From positions 1-19,673 of the forward strand of contig DJOW01000028.1 in NCBI GenBank assembly GCA_002437305.1: a stretch of DNA of 19,673 bases. The letters are read 5' to 3'. Positions 7,815 through 14,962 of this stretch are shown one piece after another. The DNA is from Bacteroidales bacterium UBA6428. Its GTDB lineage: Bacteria; Bacteroidota; Bacteroidia; Bacteroidales; UBA932. A program made the translations under genes and the position numbers. Numbering within the stretch: the stretch's first letter is position 1; each line of letters starts with the position of its first letter. Under the pieces are notes generated by a model. That model did no database searches and was not told where the DNA came from. It saw only the letters and a program-made list of their open reading frames with translations.

Positions 7815-9752
7815 CTACTCCTCCCTGTACTTATTCTTAAGATACTCGATTTCCAGCAGGGCGGCTGTACTCAGCGCCGATGAAATCGCTCCGTGAGGCT
7901 CGTGAGGCGGGTCGCCATCGTAGAGTTCGGAGAAGGCTCCTACCCCGTGCTTGTTCAGATCCTCGTAGAATCCGTTGACCAGCCATTGCGCCTTGTTCAG
8001 GAAGGCAGACCCCTTCATCTTAAAGCAGACCTCACAGTAAGGAGCGAGGAGAGAAGGACGGGTGCTGCCGTTGTGGTAGGCCAGATCGCGCTCCGTCTGG
8101 GTGCCCTCATAGACACCCTTGTACTCAGGATGCCTTGGGGAAAGGGTACGGATTCCCCTTCTTGTCACCAGCTCATTGTCAATCACCTGAAGCACGCGCC
8201 TCGCGACCTCCGGTTCCACAGGAATATCATCACCCACAAGGGCGTAAAGCATGTTTGGACGAACTTCCAGGTGCTGCCCTGCGTTGTCCACATAATCGGC
8301 CAGATAGCCGGCCCGGGCGTTCCAGAAGGTCTCTTGGTAGTTCTCTCTGATCAATTCAATGATGTGCGACCATTCCCTTATGAAAGCGCTGTCACCCGGA
8401 GAGAACATCTTCTCCATAGTGACGGCGAAAAGCGCCGACTGGAACCACATGGCATTCGTCTCGACTTGATAACCCGCCCTTTCAGTCACAGGCTCACCGT
8501 TTATGTAGGCATTCATCCAGGAAAGCGCCCAATGATCAAGTTGCGCCCAAAGCAGGCCGTTCGGCTGCATCGAAACCTCAGCGCGCCTGCCAGGCAGGTA
8601 GCTTTCGAGCACTCCTTTGACGGTCGGACCGTACTTCTTCCACACCGCTTCCGGGTCGGCGCCGAAATCTATGTAATGCCGAAGCGTGTCCGCAAGCCTT
8701 AGCGGCGCCTCGACCTGCGTGGTCTTGCTGAAAAGACGAGTCTGGTTGTCGGCTATCAGATTGTCAAGAATCTCCTCAAACTCATCCTTGTCCCCGTCAG
8801 CATAGAGAGTCAGGCCGGGAAGAGCCTCCAAAGTCTCCCTCAAAAGGCCTGTGTAAAGCCAGGAGAACCCGGCAGTGATCATCTTGTGGCCTCCCCGATC
8901 CTGCTTCAGAATGTCAGCGCAGTAAACAAGCTGCTCATGCACAGTGGTGATTCTGGCCGCCTTGGCCACAAGGAAGTCGAACCTTCTCTTGAGCCCGGAC
9001 GGCGAGGCGAGATCCACCGAAGCCGAGAACACGAGAGAATCCCCCTGCCGCATCTCAGTCTCAAAATGACCCGGAACGTACAGATCCTCCTTGCATGCGA
9101 AGCCACGGCGGTACTCATCCGAATAGGTGATGCCCTTATACCAGCATGGCTCGCCGGCAAATGAAACATCCTTCGTGTTGAACTGCATGTTAAGGTCCGG
9201 GAAACCACCGTAAAGATTGAACGCAATTCCGTTGGGAACAGCCCAGCCCTCCGTCTTGGCGTCAGGGTTCTCGTACGTAAGCGCGTGGATGTCACGGAAC
9301 GCAAGAAACGGGGTCAGCATCAGCCTGACCTTGGCAGGAGCCTTGACCATGTCGAAGCGGATCATGACCTGATCGGAATCAGGCACGAGAAGAATGCTCT
9401 TGGCAAAAATGACCTCCCCTACCTTGTAGGTGATTTTAGGCACCGGATCAGCCTCAAAGTCAATAATGTACTTGTGACCACGTGGCTCATAGACGCTTCC
9501 GTAGCAATGGATGCCAAGGTTGAACCGCTTCCCTTCCAGAACCAGACTTTCATCCAAAGATGACAGAAGGAGATGCTTCTTGCCTCCGAAAGCGTCAACC
9601 GGAACAGCCAGAAGACCATGGTACCGCCTGGTGTTGCAAGTCACTATGGAAGTGTTGCAGTAGGCTCCTGTCTTGTTGGCGCAAAGGATCTCCCTCTTCA
9701 AGGAATACGAGAGGTTGACCAATTCGGACTTGTTGAACTTTAAAAAAGCCAT
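7815..9752 (-). CDS. Glycogen debranching enzyme family protein (GDE, GH133-like), divergent active site
   Basis: This 645-residue protein has the two-part layout of archaeal/bacterial amylo-alpha-1,6-glucosidases. The N-terminal beta-rich domain has NTRRYHGLL at 40-48, LLLSSLDE at 61-68 and YEPRGHKYI at 88-96. The C-terminal half is an alpha/alpha-barrel. The overall fold and the gene neighbourhood fit removal of alpha-1,6 branches left by phosphorylase. Several motifs usually conserved in the family are altered: GFSWLYTGLLRETLEALPG (295-313) has R305-E306 where R-D is expected, WMN (412-414) replaces the WMD of many members, ETNAMW (431-436) replaces ExNALW, and YHNGSTRP (559-566) has R565 where tryptophan is usual. 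SELYDG (608-613) is retained. The comparison is from memory, so activity is uncertain. It starts 11 nt after the glgB stop, in an A/T-rich leader with no Shine-Dalgarno. Confidence 0.9.
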   Translation of the reverse strand: MAFLKFNKSELVNLSYSLKREILCANKTGAYCNTSIVTCNTRRYHGLLAVPVDAFGGKKHLLLSSLDESLVLEGKRFNLGIHCYGSVYEPRGHKYIIDFEADPVPKITYKVGEVIFAKSILLVPDSDQVMIRFDMVKAPAKVRLMLTPFLAFRDIHALTYENPDAKTEGWAVPNGIAFNLYGGFPDLNMQFNTKDVSFAGEPCWYKGITYSDEYRRGFACKEDLYVPGHFETEMRQGDSLVFSASVDLASPSGLKRRFDFLVAKAARITTVHEQLVYCADILKQDRGGHKMITAGFSWLYTGLLRETLEALPGLTLYADGDKDEFEEILDNLIADNQTRLFSKTTQVEAPLRLADTLRHYIDFGADPEAVWKKYGPTVKGVLESYLPGRRAEVSMQPNGLLWAQLDHWALSWMNAYINGEPVTERAGYQVETNAMWFQSALFAVTMEKMFSPGDSAFIREWSHIIELIRENYQETFWNARAGYLADYVDNAGQHLEVRPNMLYALVGDDIPVEPEVARRVLQVIDNELVTRRGIRTLSPRHPEYKGVYEGTQTERDLAYHNGSTRPSLLAPYCEVCFKMKGSAFLNKAQWLVNGFYEDLNKHGVGAFSELYDGDPPHEPHGAISSALSTAALLEIEYLKNKYREE

Positions 9753-9763
9753 AACGGTTAAAA

Positions 9764-11755
9764 TTATAATCTTTCATTCCTTTTAATCAGCACAAGGGCA
9801 CAGCGGCTCGGAAGATAGAGGGACAAGGACCCCTCGACAGCCTGGTGTTCCCCATCCTTTTCGAGCCTTGCGAATCCATCGAACTCCTTAGCGTCAGAAT
9901 CGAGAATCTTGACATAGCGTCCGGACGGAGCCTTGAACGCATAATCGGCAAACGACCCTACAGGATTGAAATTCAGTGCAAAGATAAGACTTTTACGCTT
10001 GAAAATCAAGATTTTCTTTTCTTCATCCACCCGAAGAAGCTCAGGCCTTGCCGCAAGCACTCCGTATCGTTTTACAAGGTGAATCATCGCCTTGTCAAAA
10101 TTCTGAAGGCAATGGTATCTGAGCAGTCCGTTGTCTGCCAGCGACCACATCCGGCGAGCATGCTCGTAACTCCAGCCATTTCCCTCGCGGGGGAAATCTA
10201 TCCATTCCGGATGCCCGAACTCGTTTCCCATGAAATTCAGGTAGCCGTCTCCAGCCGTGCCGATCGTCGCAAGGCGGATCAACTTGTGCAAAGCGACGCC
10301 CCTGTCGACAATCGGATTCTCCGAGTCCATATTCATGGAATAATACATCTCCTTGTCGATCAATCTGAATATCAAGGTTTTGTCCCCAACAAGAGCCTGA
10401 TCGTGGCATTCCGCGTAGCTGATGGTCTTCTCGTCCGCGCGCTTGTTGGTCAATTCGTACCACATCTCCCCGGGACTCCACTCCTCGTCACGTTTCTCCT
10501 TTATCCATTTGATCCAGTGGTCAGCGACGCCCATCGCCATGCGGAAGCCGAAACCTATCCCCCCAACCTCAAACGGCGCGGCCAGACCTGCCATTCCGCT
10601 GACATCCTCCGCGATCGTGACAGCCTCAGGCCTGAGCTGCCGGATCAACAGGTTGGCCAGGCCAAGGTAGACAACGGCGTTCTCATCGACACCGGCATCG
10701 AAATACGGCTCATAGCCGTTGAAATCCTTTCCCAACCCATGATCCCAGTACATCATGCTCGTCACCCCGTCGAAACGAAAACCATCGAGATGGTATTCCT
10801 CCAGCCAATACTTGCAGTTGCTCAGAAGAAAGCGGACCACCTCATCCTTGCCGTAGTCAAAACAGCGGGAGCCCCACGCGGGATGATGACCCTGCGGACC
10901 TTTGTAGAAATAGAGATCCTCACGGCCGTCAAACAGGCCAAGCCCCTCATTCTCATTGCTGCAACTATGCGAGTGTACAATGTCCATCACCACGGCGATT
11001 CCCATTCCGTGAGCCGCGTCAACCAGCTCCTTAAACTCCTCCGGCGTCCCGAAACGGGAACTCAACGCAAAGAAATTGGACACCTGATAGCCGAATGACC
11101 CATAGTACGGATGCTCCTGGAGGGCCATGATCTGGACGGTGTCGTAGCCGAGCCTCTTGATCCTCGGAAGCACATTCTTCCGGAACTCACTGAAAGTTGA
11201 GACCTTGCGCTCCTCGGAACTCATCCCGATGTGGCATTCGTAAATCAGAGGATGAGGCCTTCGCAGCACCCTGTCATTCCGCCATGAATATGCACTCGGA
11301 GGATCCCATACCTGGGCGCAGAACACCTTCGTCTCATCGTCCTGGACCAGTCTCGTGCAGTAAGCGGGAATCCTCTCGCCTCCTCCTCCGGGCCATTCGA
11401 TGAACAATTTGTACAACTCTCCATGATTGAGGAACATCTCATCAAGCCTGAGTTCCCAGTTGCCGTTTCCGGCGGGACTGAATTCATAGGCCGATGTGCG
11501 TCTCCAATTGTTGAACTCACCGATCAGGTAGATCCTGCTGGCGTTCGGAGCCCACTCCCTGATCACCCACGATCCGTCCCCGCATTTGTGAAGGCCATAG
11601 TACAGGTGGTTGTTGACGCTGGAGGCAAGGCCCTCCACTCCGTGCCCCGTTATCCTGTCAGCCGCGTACAGAATCCTCATGTGCCGGGCCTTGACAGCCC
11701 CCTCGAACGGCTTCAGGTACGGATCAGTGTCGTATATCCAAGGTTTCTTCTTCAT
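9764..11755 (-). CDS. glgB: 1,4-alpha-glucan branching enzyme (GH13)
   Basis: This 663-residue cytoplasmic enzyme cuts alpha-1,4 chains and rejoins them through alpha-1,6 bonds, making glycogen branches. An N-terminal CBM48-like region covers about residues 55-150 (VIREWAPNASRIYLIGEFNNW, 64-84). The GH13 barrel has all four conserved regions: VVMDIVHSH (255-263), GFRFDGVTSM (325-334, nucleophile D329), TIAEDVSG (380-387, acid/base E383) and AECHDQ (448-453, H451/D452). A C-terminal all-beta domain follows. Length and motif wording resemble the eukaryotic-like branching enzymes common in Bacteroidota rather than E. coli GlgB. It is the first gene of the minus-strand operon, with AAAGGTG a few bases before the ATG as a possible ribosome-binding site. 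The active site appears complete. Confidence 0.96.
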   Translation of the reverse strand: MKKKPWIYDTDPYLKPFEGAVKARHMRILYAADRITGHGVEGLASSVNNHLYYGLHKCGDGSWVIREWAPNASRIYLIGEFNNWRRTSAYEFSPAGNGNWELRLDEMFLNHGELYKLFIEWPGGGGERIPAYCTRLVQDDETKVFCAQVWDPPSAYSWRNDRVLRRPHPLIYECHIGMSSEERKVSTFSEFRKNVLPRIKRLGYDTVQIMALQEHPYYGSFGYQVSNFFALSSRFGTPEEFKELVDAAHGMGIAVVMDIVHSHSCSNENEGLGLFDGREDLYFYKGPQGHHPAWGSRCFDYGKDEVVRFLLSNCKYWLEEYHLDGFRFDGVTSMMYWDHGLGKDFNGYEPYFDAGVDENAVVYLGLANLLIRQLRPEAVTIAEDVSGMAGLAAPFEVGGIGFGFRMAMGVADHWIKWIKEKRDEEWSPGEMWYELTNKRADEKTISYAECHDQALVGDKTLIFRLIDKEMYYSMNMDSENPIVDRGVALHKLIRLATIGTAGDGYLNFMGNEFGHPEWIDFPREGNGWSYEHARRMWSLADNGLLRYHCLQNFDKAMIHLVKRYGVLAARPELLRVDEEKKILIFKRKSLIFALNFNPVGSFADYAFKAPSGRYVKILDSDAKEFDGFARLEKDGEHQAVEGSLSLYLPSRCALVLIKRNERL

Positions 11756-11795
11756 AAGCGTTCACCTTTGCCCAGTCGGGTTGGATTAATATTCA

Positions 11796-11860
11796 ATTGA
11801 CGGTATAAAGATAGTTAAAAAAATTGACATTTCGAGAATCAAGATTGACGATTGAGAATC
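11796..11860. repeat. Three ATTGAC repeats upstream of glgB, two within a longer direct repeat
   Basis: The hexamer ATTGAC occurs on the plus strand at 11796-11801, 11823-11828 and 11844-11849. The last two belong to a longer imperfect direct repeat: 11823-11840 (ATTGACATTTCGAGAATC) and 11844-11860 (ATTGACGATTGAGAATC). They bracket the candidate -7 element of the glycogen operon, so they may be binding sites for a regulator. The repeat is visible in the sequence; the regulatory role is inference. Confidence 0.5.
11806..11813 (-). promoter_or_regulatory. Candidate -7 element for the glycogen operon (weak)
   Basis: On the minus strand this reads TATCTTTA, seven of eight matches to the Bacteroidota -7 consensus TAnnTTTG, and it lies about 50 nt before the glgB ATG. 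No TTTG -33 element is present at the expected 19-21 nt upstream, although a run of T residues is nearby. It is the best candidate seen in this region, but it could be a chance match in A/T-rich DNA. Confidence 0.3.
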
Positions 11861-12169
11861 GGTCATGCCGCGTCTCCACAGGACCGGATCGCCACAAGCA
11901 GGGCCGGAGGCGCTTTTGGCGCAATTCCCAAACAATCAACCATAAGCACATTAGCCATTTACCTTTAGTAAATCAGCACCATAGGCGGAATTCTAGCATA
12001 ATGATAATGAGCGTGTTTCATGCCACTAGTTGATACAGAGTGGATAACGCATAGCACTTTGTAAATGAGAGGCTCAAGGTTACACACCACAAGGGTCACC
12101 GGTGCCGAGGGGGCATGGCGGAATGTTTTGGCCCTGTCTCCTGGCCCTCCTGGCACGCGACTATCGGAA

Positions 12170-12201
12170 TTTGTTTGAGAAGCGGAAAAACAGTAACTTT
12201 G
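12170..12201 (+). promoter_or_regulatory. Bacteroidota-type promoter for the porin-transglycosylase operon
   Basis: A TTTG -33 element at 12170-12173 is followed after exactly 20 nt by TAACTTTG at 12194-12201, a full match to the Bacteroidota -7 consensus TAnnTTTG. A second TTTG overlaps the spacer at 12174-12177. Transcription would begin near 12207, leaving a leader of under 20 nt before the ATG at 12225, with AAGGGA as a possible weak ribosome-binding site. Confidence 0.75.
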
Positions 12202-12224
12202 TGGGAATGTACCCTTAAGGGAAT

Positions 12225-14960
12225 ATGAAAGTGAAAGAGATTTTGAAAAGAATATGGTTTCCGGCTGCGGTGGTGTGTGTCATAACGCTCCAGGCAACGG
12301 GGATGGGGAGCCATCGGCTTGCGGGGTATCCTGGCTATGGATCCATCGCGACGGAAAGGGCTACGCAGCCGGACACAATACACTACCGGAACCAGTTCAT
12401 CGGGAACGCGGACAAGGATGCCGACTCCTCTTTCATCCTCACGCCTATCGACACTTCCCGCATGCTTGCCGCAAGGGACACAATCTCCGCTCCGGACTCC
12501 CTTAAGGACACGGACCCATTCCGCTACAAATATTATGTGGCGATCCTGGACTCGCTGACCCATAGGATCGTTGTGGATTCACTAAGAGCCGCCGGAGACA
12601 CAGTTGACTGGCCAAGGATCGACTCTCTTTACCATCTGGATTCCGCAATAAGGAAGAAAGCCGAATTCGACGCCTGGTACGCCGGTCTTTCAAAAGCAGA
12701 CAGGAGAAAGTACGACTTCGAGGTCAAGGAACAGCTCAAAAAGCACATCGCCGACAGTTTGCTTGACGTGAAAGACAGTCTCAAGGCGTACAAAGACAGC
12801 GTCAGGGAAGCCACCCCGAGAATCCTTGAGACATTCGCGCTGCCGGACACAATGCAGTACAAAAGAATCATCCAATGGACGCACGAACGGGAGTTCCACA
12901 AGATGGATGTTTCCGAACCGGACACAAGCTACAACTACTGGTTCCACGACTATCCTTTCTACCGCAAGGACGTGAACGCCACTTGGCTGGGAGTGGCCGG
13001 ATCGGCTCTCCAGTACTACGACTGGTTCAACCGTACAAGCGAAAACGGAGTTTCTTTCTACAATCCCTACGAGGCATGGACATACTCGGCAAAGACCTTG
13101 CCGATGTACAACACCAAGACACCGTACACGGAGCTCGCATACTTCGGGACAATCTTCGCGAACTCCCAGAAAGAGTCCGACAACCTGCACATACTGACAA
13201 CGCAAAACATCTTCCCCGCCTTCAACTTCACTCTTGAATATGACAGGTTCGGAGGCAACGGAATCATGCAGAACGAGAAAACAACGAACAAGACTTTTGT
13301 CAGTTCGGTCAACTACCTCGGCAGGAAATACCTGATGCACGCAGGATACATCCACAACAAGATAAAAAGGAACGAGAACGGAGGCACAAGCGACAATTCT
13401 ATGGTGAGGGACACCACACTCGATGCCAGAGAATACCCCGTCTTCCTCGACAACGCCTCCACTTCCATAATCCGGAACACCTTGTTCCTGGACCAGCAGT
13501 ACAGGATTCCTTTTACATTCATTCGCAAAATAAAGGACAGAAAGATAGACAAAGCATTTAAAGACAGCGTCTTGGCTTCTGGAGACACAAGTTTGATCGC
13601 GTCATTGGACCGGCTGATGGATGAAAGAAGGGCGGCCAGGGCCGAAGCCGACACAATCGAAAACGACAACATCACGACAGCCTTCATCGGGCACAGCAGC
13701 GAGTACTCGGTGTTCAGGAAAAGTTACGAGGACAACATTACCGGCACGACCGGCAGGGACTTCTACCACAACGTGTTCAACTACAACCCCAAGAGTTCCT
13801 TCGACTCAGTCAGGGTCATGAGACTGGAGAACAGGATCTTTCTCAGGCTCCAACCTTGGTCCGACAACGCCATGGTTTCAAAACTGAACGGAGGAATCGG
13901 GAGCAGAATCTTGAGTTTCAGCACATTCGATCCCACATTCCTGAAAGGTACCACTAACACACTCTGGAGCTCAGCCTTTGTCTACGCCGGTGTCGAAGGG
14001 CAACTCAAAGAATACATTCACTGGGATGCGGCCGGAGACTACGTCTTCATCGGCGACCAGATTAACGACATGTCGGTGAAGGCGAACGCAAGGTTTGACG
14101 TGTTCCCGTTCAGGAAGGCAAGGAAGAGCCCGATCAGCCTTGACCTGAATTTTGAGACGACGCTTGAGGAGCCTGAATACTATTATCAGCACTATTACTC
14201 GAACCACTTCAAGTGGGACAATGATTTCGGAAAGATATCAACCACAAAAATCCGGGCCGGACTTACCATACCAAGATGGAGAGCAGGGGCCGGATTCGGT
14301 TACGCGCTTCTTTCAGGAAATGTGTTCTATGACTCCACAGGAGTGGCGCGTCAGAACAATTCTCCGATGAGCGTCCTGTCAGCCTCGCTGTCCAAGGATT
14401 TCGTGCTCGGACCCGTCCACCTTGACAACAGGATCCTGTTTCAGATCTCCTCCGACCAGGACATCGTCCCCCTGCCAAGCCTTGCGGCCAATTCAAGGGC
14501 CTACCTTCAGTTCAACGTCAAGAGAAACATCATGCAGATGCAGATAGGCGCGGAAGGATGGTGGAACACCAAATACTACTCTCCGGCGTGGAATCCTGCC
14601 GTTGGAGTGTTCTACAACCAAAAAGAAGAAAAGTACAACAACGGGCCCGTCATCGACGCATTCATTAATGTGCAGTGGAAAAGGGCCTGCATATTCCTGA
14701 AGCTTGAGAATGTCGGGAACGGGTGGCCACAGGAAAAGGCCGATTATTTCAGCGCCCATCATTACATACGTACCCAGACAGCCTTCAAAATCGGCATCTA
14801 TTGGCCGTTCTATCTTCAGACAAATTCAAACAGGGCTGTCAGTGCCGGAGCCGGCCTGTCAGGCGGAGGAAACAGAGGAGGAAGCAGCGGCGGCGGGATT
14901 GGAGGAGGAGGCTTCGGCGGCTTTGGAGGCCAAAGCTCCTTCAGCAACAACATGCGTTAG
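12225..14960 (+). CDS. Putative outer-membrane porin, Bacteroidota Porin_10-like
   Basis: This 911-residue protein is probably exported and inserted in the outer membrane as a beta-barrel. A signal peptide is likely at residues 1-27 (basic start, then WFPAAVVCVITLQATG). Residues 30-230 are charged, with a helix-rich and possibly coiled-coil part at about 140-200. From about 235 (YNYWFHDYPFYRKDVNATWLG) onward, alternating aromatic/polar strands and motifs such as SFYNPYEAW (277-285) and TPYTELAYFGT (299-309) resemble the Bacteroidota 'putative porin' family (Pfam Porin_10), assigned from memory. A charged insert lies at about 435-480. After the last strands comes a Gly/Ser-rich tail (about 871-911), unusual for a barrel that normally ends in an aromatic residue. 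The protein is longer than I expect for the family. The substrate is unknown. The strong promoter sits just upstream. Confidence 0.72.
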   Translation: MKVKEILKRIWFPAAVVCVITLQATGMGSHRLAGYPGYGSIATERATQPDTIHYRNQFIGNADKDADSSFILTPIDTSRMLAARDTISAPDSLKDTDPFRYKYYVAILDSLTHRIVVDSLRAAGDTVDWPRIDSLYHLDSAIRKKAEFDAWYAGLSKADRRKYDFEVKEQLKKHIADSLLDVKDSLKAYKDSVREATPRILETFALPDTMQYKRIIQWTHEREFHKMDVSEPDTSYNYWFHDYPFYRKDVNATWLGVAGSALQYYDWFNRTSENGVSFYNPYEAWTYSAKTLPMYNTKTPYTELAYFGTIFANSQKESDNLHILTTQNIFPAFNFTLEYDRFGGNGIMQNEKTTNKTFVSSVNYLGRKYLMHAGYIHNKIKRNENGGTSDNSMVRDTTLDAREYPVFLDNASTSIIRNTLFLDQQYRIPFTFIRKIKDRKIDKAFKDSVLASGDTSLIASLDRLMDERRAARAEADTIENDNITTAFIGHSSEYSVFRKSYEDNITGTTGRDFYHNVFNYNPKSSFDSVRVMRLENRIFLRLQPWSDNAMVSKLNGGIGSRILSFSTFDPTFLKGTTNTLWSSAFVYAGVEGQLKEYIHWDAAGDYVFIGDQINDMSVKANARFDVFPFRKARKSPISLDLNFETTLEEPEYYYQHYYSNHFKWDNDFGKISTTKIRAGLTIPRWRAGAGFGYALLSGNVFYDSTGVARQNNSPMSVLSASLSKDFVLGPVHLDNRILFQISSDQDIVPLPSLAANSRAYLQFNVKRNIMQMQIGAEGWWNTKYYSPAWNPAVGVFYNQKEEKYNNGPVIDAFINVQWKRACIFLKLENVGNGWPQEKADYFSAHHYIRTQTAFKIGIYWPFYLQTNSNRAVSAGAGLSGGGNRGGSSGGGIGGGGFGGFGGQSSFSNNMR

Positions 14961-14962
14961 CC

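Larger units (their letters stand above)
11756..12224. other. 469-nt divergent intergenic region
   Basis: This region separates the minus-strand glycogen operon from the plus-strand porin operon. It contains no reading frame resembling a known protein on either strand. The glgB-proximal 100 nt are A/T-rich with ATTGAC-type repeats and a weak promoter candidate. The porin-proximal end carries a well-formed promoter. The middle (about 11870-12160) has only small weak inverted repeats, such as ATTTAC/GTAAAT at 11957-11973 and CCACT/AGTGG at 12023-12043. I could not assign a tRNA or a recognisable small RNA to it. Confidence 0.8.

Noticed and set aside
11957..11973. Perfect small inverted repeat ATTTAC-CTTTA-GTAAAT
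   Set aside because: It is a six-base A/T-rich stem, likely weak, with no T-run and no clear position relative to a gene.
11824..12156. Small open frames in the divergent intergenic region (69 codons plus strand, 63 codons minus strand)
   Set aside because: Their translations show no known motif, and their composition looks like random translation of non-coding DNA.
14723..14962. Upstream extension of the transglycosylase frame by 80 codons
   Set aside because: It lies wholly inside the porin gene and does not encode a signal peptide. The ATG at 14963 directly precedes the hydrophobic N-terminus.
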